From the NCBI GenBank assembly GCA_965249215.1, contig CBDFLN010000001.1:744001-808000 (forward strand): DNA of 64,000 nucleotides, in the 5' to 3' direction. The notes below the pieces were generated by a model that ran no database searches, was not told the DNA's origin, and was given only the letters and a program-made list of their open reading frames with translations. The translations under genes and the position numbers were made by a program. The first letter of the stretch is position 1; each line of letters begins with the position of its first letter. Positions 7,376 to 17,066 of the stretch are shown here, one piece after another. This DNA comes from G963667675 sp965249215. Lineage in GTDB: Bacteria > Chloroflexota > Dehalococcoidia > Lucifugimonadales > UBA3495.

Positions 7376-10300
7376 ATGACCAGGCTCTTGACGTTAGCAA
7401 TGATGTTGGCGGCGGCGGTCGCTTTGATGGCCCTGGCGGCCTGTGATGGAGGTCGCTCGACGGCCGAACCCACTGGGCCTCCGACCGCCGGGCCTACCCC
7501 ACCGCCGACTGGCGGGCCTACCCAACCACCTACTGCCGGGCCTACCCAGGCCCCGACTGGCGGGGCCACGCCCACTCCAACTCCTGGGACCATCAAGCCG
7601 ATAAGTCCGACTCCCCGCCCAACGCCCAAGGTGGACGTCGTTCCGGGGCTCGAGGCCGACAGCTTTATCGCAGTAGTGCCCAAGAGGCTGCGGTCGGGGT
7701 ACGCGGAGCGGGTGTCGGTGTCGCTGTTCAACGGCGACAGCCCGGTGGCCGGTGACGTGGTCCTGACCTTGTTCGACGGACGGGACCCGGTGGCATCGGT
7801 GGAGGCCAGGGTAAACGGGGCGGCCAACCTGGAGCTACCCATCCCACAACTGGAGCCCGGTCTCTACTTGATAGAAGTAGAAGTGCAGGGGGTGCCGGAG
7901 ATTCGCAGCGCCTCCGTCCAGGTGGAGGAGGGTTTCCTGCTGTTCGTGGAAACCGACAAGCCGATATACAAGCCGGGCCAGACCGTCCGCATCCGGCTGA
8001 TGACCCTGGACGCCCTGCTGAAGCCCTGGCAGTCTAACGCAACCGTGGAGGTGCAGGACGCCAAGGGAATCAAAGTATTCAAGAAAGAAATTGCGACCGA
8101 CGACTACGGCATGGCCACGCTGGACCTGCCCCTGTCCACGGAGCCGAACCTGGGCGTGTGGAAGCTGACGGCCCTGGCGGGGGAACAGAAGACCCAGCTG
8201 GACGTACGGGTGGAGCAGTACGTCCTACCCAAATATGAGGTCATCGTCGACACGCAAAAAGACTGGGTGCTGTCCGGCGAGGCCATACAGGGGGCCGTGT
8301 CCGGCGAGTATTCATTCGGCAAGCCCGTGGTGGGCGAGTACGAGATTGTAGCCTGGCGTTATGTGGGACAGTGGGAGGAGTACGCACGGGCCAGCGGTTC
8401 GATAGACGGCGAGGCCCGGTTCACCATTCGCCAGGTAGGGTACGTTGCCGGGGTGCCGGCCGCCGGAGGCCAGGGCAACGTGCGCCTGGACGTGACCATC
8501 CGAGAGAAGGGGACGGGATACGAGGAAGCTACCAGCAGGCTGCTGACCGTGGCGGCCGCTCCGGTGGTCCTAAAGGTGATTCCCGAGAACAGCGTCTTCA
8601 AGCCCGGCCTGGACATGTCTTACCTGGTCATTGCGGAGGAACCCGACGGAACGCCGGTGGACACCGACGTGACCGTGACCATCGAATACCTGGACAGCCA
8701 GTTTGATTCTTTCCACCAGGGGACTGCCAATGTAGCTACGTCGGGCGGCAAGGCATTGGTGAAGTTTGCTCCGCCATCCGACGCGGTCCGGCTGGTGCTC
8801 CACGCCTCGACAGCGGAGGCTTACGCCTCCCTGGTGCTGCAATCCGGCCACTCGCCCTCGGGCAACTTTATTCACCTGGAGCAGGTGACCGAGGGCGGCG
8901 TGGGAGTCGGAGACACCGTCAGATTTCGGGTCCATTCCACCCGGGAAGCCCGCAACTTCTACTATGAAGTGCTGTCCAGGGGCACGGTGATCTTCACCGA
9001 CATGTCGTCGGGTCCGGATATCGAATTTACGGCGACACAGCTAATGGCCCCATCGTCGCGAATCCTGGTGTACCAGATCCTGCCCAACAACGAGATAGCA
9101 GCCGACTACCTTCCGTTCAGCGTTGCAGGGTCGTATCCCCACGAGGTGCAGGTCAGCTTTGGTTCCAATGGAGTCCGGTCCAACGAGGTTCGGCCCGGCG
9201 ACGCGCTGGACATTAGTCTGCAGACACAGGGCGAGGCCAGGGTGGGCCTGGTGGCCGTGGACAAGTCGGTGTTCATCCTGGCGGAGAACCGGCTGAACCT
9301 GCAGCAAGTGTTCAACGAATTGGAGAGGCTGTACCTGGAACCCCAGGTGGAGCTACACGACCTGGACTATTACAGTGACATCACCACCAGGGGGGCGTGG
9401 GAGACCTTCGAGGACGCGGGGGCCATTGTCTTGACCAACAAGAACGTCCCGACGGGGGAGAGCCACGAGTACCCTTGGGAAGTTATGGAAGCGGAAGCGA
9501 TGGCCGACGATGGAATGATGATGGATGCCGCGGCTCCGGCGCCCACAGCCGAGCCAAGCGTTACCGCCGACGCTCCGGGAGGCTTGGCCGAGGTGCAGCG
9601 GGTGCGGCAGTTCTTCCCTGAGACGTGGATATGGCAGGACGTTTACACCAACGCCGACGGCGCCGCGGTGGCGCCGGTGGTAGCGCCGGACAGCATCACC
9701 ACGTGGATTCTGAGGGCGGTGGGCCTGTCCAAGGAGCACGGCCTGGGCATCGGGGAAAGCCAGCTGCGGGTGTTTCAGCCGTTCTTCCTGACCGTGGACC
9801 TGCCCTTCTCGGCGATTCGCGGCGAGGAGCTGCCGGTCAAGGTCGCGCTGTTCAACTACCTGGACACTCAGCAAGAGATGTTGGTGGAGATAGAGGAGGC
9901 CGACTGGTTCGACCTGCTGGACCAGCCGTCCAAGTCCGTCAACATTAGAGCCAACGACATCGGCGGGGTCGAGTTCAAGATCCGCCCCACGGGCCTGGGC
10001 AGAGGTCCAGTGAAGATTACTGCCCGCAGCACAGAGGCGGCGGACGCGGTGATCAAGGAACTGCTGGTGGAGCCTGAGGGGGTGGCGGTGGAGACGGTGG
10101 ACAACCAGGTGGTGTCCGACGGGCACCGGCACGAATTCCACTCCGGCCTGCCCTTCAATGCGATAGATGGTTCCGGCAGGGCCTATGCGGCCGTGACGGG
10201 GAGCCTTCTGACCCAGAGCATAGAGGGACTGGACCAGCTGCTGAGGATGCCCTTCGGGTGCGGCGAGCAGAACATGATACTGTTTGCTCCCAACGTGTAC

Positions 10301-11698
10301 GTTGCCCGCTACCTGAAAGAAACGCAGCAGTTGAAGCCGGAGATAATGGCCAAGGCCGAGCACCTGATGACCGTGGGCTACCAGAGGGAGCTGATTTACC
10401 GCAGGCAGGACGGCAGCTTCTCGGCCTTCGGGGACTCGGACGCCCAAGGCAGCTTGTGGCTGACAGCCTTCGTCGCCAAGACCTTCGCCGAGGCGAGAGC
10501 GTTGATGTACGTGGACCCGGCGGTAATAGACTCGGCCACGGCCTGGATGGAGAGTCACCAGCGCAGTGACGGGTCGTTCGAGAACGTAGGCTTTCTGCAC
10601 CACCAGGAGTTGCTGGGCGGACTGCAAGGGCGGGATGCCTTGACTGCCTACGTAGCCGCCGCGCTGCTGGAGAGCGGCAATGTCTCCTCCGGCACCCGGG
10701 CAATCAGGTACCTGGAAGGCAAGCTAAAGGAGATGGACGACCCCTACACCATGGCCATAACTTCCTACGCCCTGGGGCTGGCGGACAGCGATTTCAGGGA
10801 CGTCGCCTACGACAGGCTGATGTCGATGGCGCTGGTGGACGACAACGGCGCTCTCTACTGGGGCGGGGCATCCATCGAGCCCTATGCAGGGGAGTCCCAG
10901 CCCCGGCACGGAAACGCGAGCGCGGCCATCGAGACGACGAGCTACGCTCTGCTGGCCCTGCTGGGCCACGAGGACCTGCTGAGCGCGTCGCGAGCCGCCA
11001 AGTGGCTGGCGGGCCAGAGGAACGCCCTGGGCGGGTTTGGCTCGACGCAGGACACGATAGTCAGCCTGCAAGCCCTGACGGCGTTCTCGACCAAGGTCCG
11101 GAGCAACGTCGACATGACCGTCACGCTGGAAGCGGGCGATTGGAGCAAGGAGGTGCGCATCTCGCCGGAGAACTCGGACGTGATGCAGACCGTGGAGCTG
11201 CCGCTAGGCGAGGCGGTCACCGTAACGGCGGAGGGCAATGGCGACGCGGTGTTGCAGCTGGTGCTGCGGTACAACGTTCCGGAGAGGCGGCTGGAAATCG
11301 AGGACGTGTTCGACATCAACGTGGATTACGGCACCGACAACGTAGAGGTAGACGACCTCATCACGGTGTCGGCCTCGGTCACCTTCAATCCTGTCGTCCC
11401 GGCCAAGGCAGGAATGGTCGTCTTGGACGTAGCCGTGCCCACGGGCTTCGCGCCGGTGCGGGAGACGGTTGCGGCCCTGGTCGAGGAGAACGCCAGCCTG
11501 AAACGGTTCGAGGTCGCGGGCCGGAAGGTGATCCTCTACATCGAGGACATGGATCCCGGCCAGACGCTGTCGTTCGAGTTCCAGGCGCGGGCCAGCTTCC
11601 CGGTACGGGCCAAGGACGTGGTGTCCCAGGTGTATTCGTACTACCGGCCTGAGTACCGCGGCGAGACCATGGGAGGGGCCGTTATTGTGACCAACTAG
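7376..11698 (+). CDS. Alpha-2-macroglobulin family lipoprotein with intact thioester motif
   Basis: This 1440-residue secreted protease inhibitor acts at the cell envelope. It has a lipoprotein signal peptide ending LMALAAC with Cys23 as the likely lipid anchor. A Pro/Thr/Gly-rich spacer of near-repeats (about residues 30-80) is followed by macroglobulin-type beta domains, for example TDKPIYKPGQTVRIR near residue 200. A methionine- and alanine-rich segment around residue 710, just before FFPETWIWQDVY, is in the position of the bait region. The thioester motif GCGEQN has Cys962 and Gln965, and an alpha-toroid and receptor-binding-like domain follow. The length and the PETWIW and GCGEQN signatures look more like animal alpha-2-macroglobulin/TEP proteins than the longer enterobacterial YfhM type. 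No pbpC partner is adjacent. Confidence 0.92.
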   Translation: MTRLLTLAMMLAAAVALMALAACDGGRSTAEPTGPPTAGPTPPPTGGPTQPPTAGPTQAPTGGATPTPTPGTIKPISPTPRPTPKVDVVPGLEADSFIAVVPKRLRSGYAERVSVSLFNGDSPVAGDVVLTLFDGRDPVASVEARVNGAANLELPIPQLEPGLYLIEVEVQGVPEIRSASVQVEEGFLLFVETDKPIYKPGQTVRIRLMTLDALLKPWQSNATVEVQDAKGIKVFKKEIATDDYGMATLDLPLSTEPNLGVWKLTALAGEQKTQLDVRVEQYVLPKYEVIVDTQKDWVLSGEAIQGAVSGEYSFGKPVVGEYEIVAWRYVGQWEEYARASGSIDGEARFTIRQVGYVAGVPAAGGQGNVRLDVTIREKGTGYEEATSRLLTVAAAPVVLKVIPENSVFKPGLDMSYLVIAEEPDGTPVDTDVTVTIEYLDSQFDSFHQGTANVATSGGKALVKFAPPSDAVRLVLHASTAEAYASLVLQSGHSPSGNFIHLEQVTEGGVGVGDTVRFRVHSTREARNFYYEVLSRGTVIFTDMSSGPDIEFTATQLMAPSSRILVYQILPNNEIAADYLPFSVAGSYPHEVQVSFGSNGVRSNEVRPGDALDISLQTQGEARVGLVAVDKSVFILAENRLNLQQVFNELERLYLEPQVELHDLDYYSDITTRGAWETFEDAGAIVLTNKNVPTGESHEYPWEVMEAEAMADDGMMMDAAAPAPTAEPSVTADAPGGLAEVQRVRQFFPETWIWQDVYTNADGAAVAPVVAPDSITTWILRAVGLSKEHGLGIGESQLRVFQPFFLTVDLPFSAIRGEELPVKVALFNYLDTQQEMLVEIEEADWFDLLDQPSKSVNIRANDIGGVEFKIRPTGLGRGPVKITARSTEAADAVIKELLVEPEGVAVETVDNQVVSDGHRHEFHSGLPFNAIDGSGRAYAAVTGSLLTQSIEGLDQLLRMPFGCGEQNMILFAPNVYVARYLKETQQLKPEIMAKAEHLMTVGYQRELIYRRQDGSFSAFGDSDAQGSLWLTAFVAKTFAEARALMYVDPAVIDSATAWMESHQRSDGSFENVGFLHHQELLGGLQGRDALTAYVAAALLESGNVSSGTRAIRYLEGKLKEMDDPYTMAITSYALGLADSDFRDVAYDRLMSMALVDDNGALYWGGASIEPYAGESQPRHGNASAAIETTSYALLALLGHEDLLSASRAAKWLAGQRNALGGFGSTQDTIVSLQALTAFSTKVRSNVDMTVTLEAGDWSKEVRISPENSDVMQTVELPLGEAVTVTAEGNGDAVLQLVLRYNVPERRLEIEDVFDINVDYGTDNVEVDDLITVSASVTFNPVVPAKAGMVVLDVAVPTGFAPVRETVAALVEENASLKRFEVAGRKVILYIEDMDPGQTLSFEFQARASFPVRAKDVVSQVYSYYRPEYRGETMGGAVIVTN

Positions 11699-12029
11699 AC
11701 GCAGGCCGGTCCATCACATCCTGGGCGGCGGGCTTGAGGGACGCGGGATGCCCGTCGTCACGGTTTCCCGCCGCCCAAGGCTGGACTGCACGTCCCATGT
11801 CCGGCCGGAGGCCACCAGCTTGACAGTCCAGGCTGGGTTAGAGGAAACTTGGCCATTGGTAGGCGTATCTTCCCGCTCTTGACAACAGGGCGACGAGGCC
11901 AAATCGCCACTGTCCGGGGCCTGGGCCTGGAATCCTTCCCAGACAGTTGTCTGTTCGCCCTTCGATTTCCCCCAGGACGAACGGTTAAAGCCAAGATACG
12001 AGGACGAACGGGAGGTAGAAGGACTGACC
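11699..12029. other. Intergenic region with one dispersed repeat
   Basis: About 330 bp lies between the macroglobulin and dienelactone hydrolase genes. It contains one copy of the dispersed CCCTTCGATTTCCC...AGGACGAACGG unit near 11958-11984. I see no gene that I would support here. Confidence 0.5.
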
Positions 12030-12752
12030 ATGTCATCGTCGTGGGAAAGCGTCGCGGTGGACGGCCGGAGCATGGACCTGTACTTGAGCCTTCCCGACGG
12101 ACTGGGGCCATTCCCGGCGGTCGTGGTGGGCCAGCACGGGGGCGGCGTGGACGAGTTCATCCGCGGTATGGCCGACCGCCTGGCAGGCGAGGGCTACGCG
12201 GCGGCGGCGCCCAATCTATTTCACCGCATAACCGACGACATGCTGGCCGACGGGTCTAGGAGATTTCACCACCTGAGCGATCCCGACGTGGTGGCCGATG
12301 TCGACGCTACCGTGGAGTTTCTTCGAGGCCATACTGCGGTAAACGGTGAAGCGATTGGCGTCACGGGCTTTTGCATGGGAGGCCGGGTGGCCTGGCTGGC
12401 TGCGTGCACCAATTCCCATTTCAAGGCGTCGGTCCCTTACTACGGCGGGAATATCATGGTCCCATGGGGAAAGGCCACTGAGGCCCCCTTCGATCTGACC
12501 CAGGGAATCAAGTGCCCGGTGCTGTTCCATTTTGGGGAGATGGACGCCAACCCATCCCAGGACGACATGCGAAAACTGGACGAGGAACTGACCCGGCTGG
12601 GGATAACCCACCAGTTCTACACCTACCCAGGGGCTGACCACGGGTTCATGGACTACACGGCGGCCCGCTACCGGAGGGAGGCTTCCGACGCCTCCTGGGC
12701 CAGGACGCTAAACTTCTTCGCCCAACACCTCAAAGGAGGCGCAGCGATCTGA
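12030..12752 (+). CDS. Dienelactone hydrolase family protein
   Basis: This 240-residue cytoplasmic alpha/beta hydrolase is of the dienelactone hydrolase type, a family that opens lactone or ester bonds in degradation of aromatic-derived compounds. The nucleophile elbow is GFCMGGR (about residues 114-120), giving a cysteine nucleophile. The acid is likely the Asp in GEMDANPS and the base the His in GADHGFMD. A GGAGG-like site precedes ATG 12030. Its stop overlaps the start of the flavin oxidoreductase gene by one base, so the two form a coupled pair. The natural substrate cannot be read from sequence. Confidence 0.88.
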   Translation: MSSSWESVAVDGRSMDLYLSLPDGLGPFPAVVVGQHGGGVDEFIRGMADRLAGEGYAAAAPNLFHRITDDMLADGSRRFHHLSDPDVVADVDATVEFLRGHTAVNGEAIGVTGFCMGGRVAWLAACTNSHFKASVPYYGGNIMVPWGKATEAPFDLTQGIKCPVLFHFGEMDANPSQDDMRKLDEELTRLGITHQFYTYPGADHGFMDYTAARYRREASDASWARTLNFFAQHLKGGAAI

Positions 12753-13792
12753 TGCGGTTCGGCAGTATGATATTTTCCATCAGCCCAACGCGGGAGCAGG
12801 ACCACGAGCTTATACTCAGTACTCTGCAGGATGCGGTCCGGGCGGAGGAAATCGGCCTGGACGCGGTCTGGCTGACGGAACATCATTTCGATGGAACGGT
12901 AGCCTATGCCGACCCGCTGGTGTTTGCCGGGGCGGTGGCTGCCCGTACGAACAGGGTCAAGATTGGCTTCGCGGTGGTGGAGTTGGCCCTGCACCACCCG
13001 GTGAGGCTGGCGGTGCAAACGGCCCTGATCGACCATTTGAGCCAAGGGCGGCTGATTGTCGGCACCGGCCGTGGATCAATCTTTAACGAGTACGAGTACA
13101 TAGGTTTCGGCGTCACCATGGAACAGGGCCGGGAGATGATTCACGAAGCCGAAGAGTTGCTGGTAAAAGCCTGGACCGGCGAGGATATAGACCATCAAGG
13201 CCGGTTTTGGAAATCGGCTTTCCCAGTGCTGCGGCCCCAGCCCTATCAACAGCCCCACCCGCCCCTGGTCAGGGCATGCGCCACCGAGGGCTCTCTGACA
13301 GCGATGGCGGGTATTGGCAGACCGGTCCTGATCGGCATCCAGACAGTGGATACTTTGCGGCAGCGGCTCCAGCTGTACCGTGACTCGATGGCGAACGCGG
13401 GATTTGGCGAAGAAGCAGTGGAGGCAGCGTTGGACCAGACCTGGGCACAGCGCGGCTTGTACGTTGGGGAAAGCGATCAAGAGGCGCAGGAAGTAGCGGC
13501 GCAGGCGCTGAGCAGGTCTACGTACCACCTGTTGCAAGCCCGGATCAAGTACAACCCTGGCGGCGAGACCCACGTTCCTTCCGGCCAAGGGCCGCGTGCC
13601 GCCGAAATACCGGAAGTCGCCTTTCTCGCCGGCACACCGGGTCGAGTAGCCGAGCAGATAGCTGAACTAAAAGAAGCCGGGGTACGCAACCTTCTGATGA
13701 ACATGAACGTGGGGCAGATGCCGCGGAAGCTGGTGGAAAAGTCGATGCGGGCTTTTGGCGAAGAGGTGCTGCCGGCTGTCCGCGGCCTCTAG
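12752..13792 (+). CDS. LLM class (luciferase-like) flavin-dependent oxidoreductase
   Basis: This 346-residue TIM-barrel oxidoreductase is of the bacterial luciferase-like superfamily, which uses FMN or coenzyme F420 to oxidise organic substrates. The family pattern is visible: an early FGSMIFSISPTREQD strand, AVWLTEHHFDG with the typical E-H-H-F signature, a TNRVKIGFAV strand, and VGTGRGSIFNEYE. It is full length. It overlaps the preceding dienelactone hydrolase gene by one base, suggesting a small catabolic operon. The cofactor choice and substrate are not determined. Confidence 0.88.
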   Translation: MRFGSMIFSISPTREQDHELILSTLQDAVRAEEIGLDAVWLTEHHFDGTVAYADPLVFAGAVAARTNRVKIGFAVVELALHHPVRLAVQTALIDHLSQGRLIVGTGRGSIFNEYEYIGFGVTMEQGREMIHEAEELLVKAWTGEDIDHQGRFWKSAFPVLRPQPYQQPHPPLVRACATEGSLTAMAGIGRPVLIGIQTVDTLRQRLQLYRDSMANAGFGEEAVEAALDQTWAQRGLYVGESDQEAQEVAAQALSRSTYHLLQARIKYNPGGETHVPSGQGPRAAEIPEVAFLAGTPGRVAEQIAELKEAGVRNLLMNMNVGQMPRKLVEKSMRAFGEEVLPAVRGL

Positions 13793-13847
13793 CCGTTAGT
13801 TTGAACGGGCTCCGGGACGGGTCGGGGGAACGGGTTGAGGCAAAGGG

Positions 13848-15047
13848 CTAGGTAGGTTGGCCTCCGATGACTCCCCGCTGTCTCAAGTCCGCAATTTGGT
13901 CCTGGCTGTAGCCGGATTCGGCGAGAATCTCGTCGTTGTGCTCACCCAACAGAGGCGGATAACGCCGGACGGTTGGAGGCGTGGCGGTCAGCTTCAGAGG
14001 GGACCCCGGAACCTTGAGGTCAGGGACTTCCGGATGGGGGGTTTCCACCACCATGTTCCGGTGCTGCACCTGGGGATCGTTAAGCACCTGAGACACCCGG
14101 TTGATGGGGCCGCACGGCACCCCGGCATCGGAGATTACCTTGACCCAGTGGGCCACCGGTTTCTCCCGGAAGACCTGGCTGAGAAGCTCCACGCATTCGG
14201 TGCGGTGCGCCACGCGGTCGGTGTTCGTGATGAACCTGGGGTCTTCGATCAGTTCAGGCCGGCCAATACCGCGGCACATGCGCTCCCACAGGCCCTGGTT
14301 GCCGCATCCAAGGATGAAAAACCCATCGGAGGCCGGGAAGCTCTGGTATGGCGTCAGGCTGGGGTGGCCGGAACCCATGCGGCGGGGGTCGTTGCCATTG
14401 GCTAAGTACGCGGTGCCATGGTAGCTCATCGCAGCCACCTGGCCGTCTAGCAGAGAGGTGTCAATCCACTGCCCCTCTCCAGTCTGTTCGCGGTGGTAGA
14501 GGGCGGTCATAATGCTGCCGTAGGCCAGCATGCCTGTGAAGAGGTCCACCATCGAGAACCCCACTCTTACCGGCGGGCCGTCGGGTTCTCCGGTCAGGTA
14601 CATCAACCCGCTGTAGGCCTGAATTATCAGGTCATAGCCCGGCATGTCGGCCATGGGTCCGGTGCGGCCGTAACCGGATATCGAGCAGTAGACGATTCCG
14701 GGGTTTATTTTGCGCACGGCGTCGTAACCCAAGCCCATGCGGTCTAGAGCGCCGGTGCGAAAGCTTTCAATCATGACGTCAGCCTTGGCCGCCAAGCCCA
14801 GCACCATGTCTACGCCTTCTTTTTCCTTGAGATTTACGGACATGCTGCGCTTGTTGCGGTTGAAGGACGCGAACTGGGTGCTGAGGTTGTCCCAGAAGGG
14901 AACCCAATGGCGGGTCTCGTCTCCCAGTGACGGCTCTTCGACCTTCACCACTTCGGCCCCCATGTCACCCATCATCTGGGTGCAAAAGGGACCGGCGAGG
15001 GTGCGGGTCAGGTCCACCACCTTGACGTTTTCGAGAGCCGAAGCCAT
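13848..15047 (-). CDS. CaiB/BaiF (family III) CoA transferase
   Basis: This 399-residue CoA transferase moves CoA between carboxylic acids. It shows the full family pattern: VVDLTRTLAGPFCTQMMGDM and GAEVVKVE at the N-terminus, FNRNKRSMSVNLK, the YCSISGYGRTGP segment, and GEGQWIDTSLLDGQ around residues 180-195, and the length is typical. It is transcribed convergently with the LLM oxidoreductase operon. The family includes formyl-CoA transferase, carnitine CoA transferase and alpha-methylacyl-CoA racemase, so the substrate cannot be assigned. Such genes are numerous in SAR202-like Chloroflexota. Confidence 0.92.
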   Translation of the reverse strand: MASALENVKVVDLTRTLAGPFCTQMMGDMGAEVVKVEEPSLGDETRHWVPFWDNLSTQFASFNRNKRSMSVNLKEKEGVDMVLGLAAKADVMIESFRTGALDRMGLGYDAVRKINPGIVYCSISGYGRTGPMADMPGYDLIIQAYSGLMYLTGEPDGPPVRVGFSMVDLFTGMLAYGSIMTALYHREQTGEGQWIDTSLLDGQVAAMSYHGTAYLANGNDPRRMGSGHPSLTPYQSFPASDGFFILGCGNQGLWERMCRGIGRPELIEDPRFITNTDRVAHRTECVELLSQVFREKPVAHWVKVISDAGVPCGPINRVSQVLNDPQVQHRNMVVETPHPEVPDLKVPGSPLKLTATPPTVRRYPPLLGEHNDEILAESGYSQDQIADLRQRGVIGGQPT

Positions 15048-15182
15048 CGTTACTCCTCAAAGAGTCTGAAAATGCGCCTGCCCAAGCGGCCAACGGGGAT
15101 TATAGCACGGGCGTCCGAGGCTGCTGCTACGGTCTTATCAAGGGAGGCGTCCTGCCAGAGCTTCTCCTTTACTTGGCAGGGA

Positions 15183-15791
15183 CTACTGTTTCGTTGGGCA
15201 TCGGGAGGCCGGCCCCGCCAAGGGGGGAGTGGTACGCCCCGGAGCCGCCGCGGCCAGGACGCAGACGACTTGGGCGGCGACAAGCAGCGCCACCGCCCAC
15301 CAGAAGGCAGATTCTCTTATCTCCACAATGATGGCCAGAGTGGTCAAGAAGAACACCAGGCCCGCCAGCACGAGAGCGGCGTATTGAGCGACCTGGGGCG
15401 CCGACCCTTGCGCCCTGAACAACAGGGCCCAGCAAGAATATGCAACGGACGCAGCCGCGATGGATGCGATAGCTGCAGCTTTCCAGAAGGCGTCGGGATC
15501 AGGCGTGGCCCAAAGTCCTGCCACAACTAACGCGAATCCCGAGCCTGCGGCCAATACGCCGAGGACTGCCAATCCGGCATACCGGCCTCTGCCCGCCAGT
15601 ACTGCGGAAGGGAAGGCGAGCACACAGAACCCGGTCAAGGATAAAGCGGTAAGCAGCAGCCGGCCGCGGGTCTTGGTGTATTCACCCAGGACGGCCATGG
15701 CCAGCACGATTAGCACCGCCGCCGCCAAAGAGGCGGCCAGTCCGGCCAGGAATGTCCGAGGCTTTATGTAGTTCCCAGGGGTAACCACCAC
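15183..15791 (-). CDS. Unknown multi-pass membrane protein
   Basis: This strongly hydrophobic protein of about 200 residues has five to six predicted membrane helices, for example around FLAGLAASLAAAVLIVLAMA and the later VFFLTTLAIIVEI. No family is recognised. I use a GTG near 15791. An ATG at 15863 is in frame, but it would overlap the divergent Nudix gene start and leave no room for promoters. The protein is rich in alanine and lacks charged catalytic motifs. The role is unknown. Confidence 0.6.
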   Translation of the reverse strand: MVVTPGNYIKPRTFLAGLAASLAAAVLIVLAMAVLGEYTKTRGRLLLTALSLTGFCVLAFPSAVLAGRGRYAGLAVLGVLAAGSGFALVVAGLWATPDPDAFWKAAAIASIAAASVAYSCWALLFRAQGSAPQVAQYAALVLAGLVFFLTTLAIIVEIRESAFWWAVALLVAAQVVCVLAAAAPGRTTPPLAGPASRCPTKQ

Positions 15792-15846
15792 AACTCTTTG
15801 CCGTAGTGTGGGACATGATAGCCCATCGTGGTATGCTGTGAAAGCC

Positions 15847-16347
15847 ATGCCGTCCGACAGCAAATACTGCTCCGCTTGCGCCGCCGTGTTGGAAGTCCGG
15901 GCAGTGGCAGGCCGCCACCGGCCAGTCTGCCCGGCGTGCGGGCACGTGGTCTACCACGACCCCAAAGTCGCTGCGATATGCATCGTAGAACGGGACTTGA
16001 AGGTATTGATGGTGAAAAGAGGGAACCAGCCGGGCATCGGACTGTGGAGCACGCCCGGCGGCTACGTGGACCGAGGGGAAATCGTAGAGGAAGCAGCGGT
16101 GCGGGAGGTGCTGGAGGAGACCGGCCTGGAAGTGGAGGTGGAGGGGCTGGTGGGGTTGTTCTCGAAGCGGGACCATCCGGTCATCGTGGCTGCCTTCGTG
16201 GCCCGCGAAGTGGGCGGCGCCTTGAAGGCCGGTCTGGAAGCCCTGGACGTGGGTTTCTTCTCTCTCGACGACCTGCCGCCTTTGGCGTTTGCCGGGGACC
16301 TATCGATCCTCGACGGGTGGAAATGCCGCCGGCATAGCGGAGGTTGA
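15847..16347 (+). CDS. Nudix hydrolase with N-terminal zinc ribbon
   Basis: This protein of about 166 residues opens with two cysteine pairs, YCSAC and CPACG, forming a zinc ribbon. A Nudix domain follows, with the box GxxxxxExxxxxxxREVxEExG fully conserved in GYVDRGEIVEEAAVREVLEE followed by TGL (about residues 72-94). Nudix enzymes hydrolyse nucleoside diphosphate derivatives; the ribbon-plus-Nudix layout is shared with NADH pyrophosphatase-like and ADP-ribose pyrophosphatase-like proteins. I choose ATG 15847 because the zinc ribbon follows at once; an upstream in-frame ATG at 15808 adds only an unrelated leader. The comF gene follows immediately. Confidence 0.85.
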   Translation: MPSDSKYCSACAAVLEVRAVAGRHRPVCPACGHVVYHDPKVAAICIVERDLKVLMVKRGNQPGIGLWSTPGGYVDRGEIVEEAAVREVLEETGLEVEVEGLVGLFSKRDHPVIVAAFVAREVGGALKAGLEALDVGFFSLDDLPPLAFAGDLSILDGWKCRRHSGG

Positions 16348-16355
16348 GCCGCACG

Positions 16356-17066
16356 GTGAAGATGGCGGCAATCCACGGACTGCTGGCCAAACTCGGCAAA
16401 GAGGCCGTAGACCTTCTGTTTCCCATGCACTGCGCCGGGTGCAGGCGCCCAGGCGGCATCCTGTGCGAGACCTGCCTGCCCGGGCTGGCCAAGTTGACGC
16501 CGCCGTTCTGCCGCATCTGCGCCTCTCCCAACAGCCAGTCCCCCTGCCGCTGGTGTGAAGAGCGTGCTCCGGCGATTGACGGGGTACGAGCGCCGTTCTT
16601 GATGGAGGGAGCGGTGCAGCAGTCGATATTCAGCCTGAAGTACAGGGGGATACGGGCTGCGGCCCCGGACTTGGCCCGGCTGCTGGCCGGATACCTGGCC
16701 GAGCGCAGAGTGCCTGGGGACCTCATCGTTGCGGTGCCGCTGCACCGGCGGCGACTACGGACGCGAGGCTACAACCAATCGGAGTTACTGGCTGGAGAAC
16801 TGTCGAAGATCACCAGCCTTCCCCGGGCAAAGGACATGTTGGCCCGGGTCAAGGACGCCCCGCCGCAGGTGGAAGCGGCCACGCGGTCGCAGCGCCGGAG
16901 CAACGTGGAGGGGTGCTACGAAGTCACCGGGGACGCCGCCGGGAGGCGGGTGCTGCTGATTGACGACGTGGTGACCACCGGCTCGACGATGTCTTCTTGC
17001 GCCGCCGCTCTGAAGGAGGCGGGAGCAGCATCGGTGTGGGGGCTGGCCGTGGCGCGGGAAGCCTAG
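16356..17066 (+). CDS. comF: ComF family amidophosphoribosyltransferase-like protein
   Basis: This protein of about 236 residues has an N-terminal four-cysteine zinc-finger region (CAGC, CETC, CRICAS, CRWC). A phosphoribosyltransferase domain follows, with VLLIDDVVTTGSTM as the PRPP-binding loop near residue 205 and RGYNQSELLA before it. The family is linked to DNA uptake in competent bacteria (ComFC). The start is uncertain: GGAGG at 16339-16343 best serves GTG 16356, but ATG 16362 or TTG 16344 are possible. It follows the Nudix gene almost without a gap, so they are probably co-transcribed. Confidence 0.88.
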   Translation: MKMAAIHGLLAKLGKEAVDLLFPMHCAGCRRPGGILCETCLPGLAKLTPPFCRICASPNSQSPCRWCEERAPAIDGVRAPFLMEGAVQQSIFSLKYRGIRAAAPDLARLLAGYLAERRVPGDLIVAVPLHRRRLRTRGYNQSELLAGELSKITSLPRAKDMLARVKDAPPQVEAATRSQRRSNVEGCYEVTGDAAGRRVLLIDDVVTTGSTMSSCAAALKEAGAASVWGLAVAREA

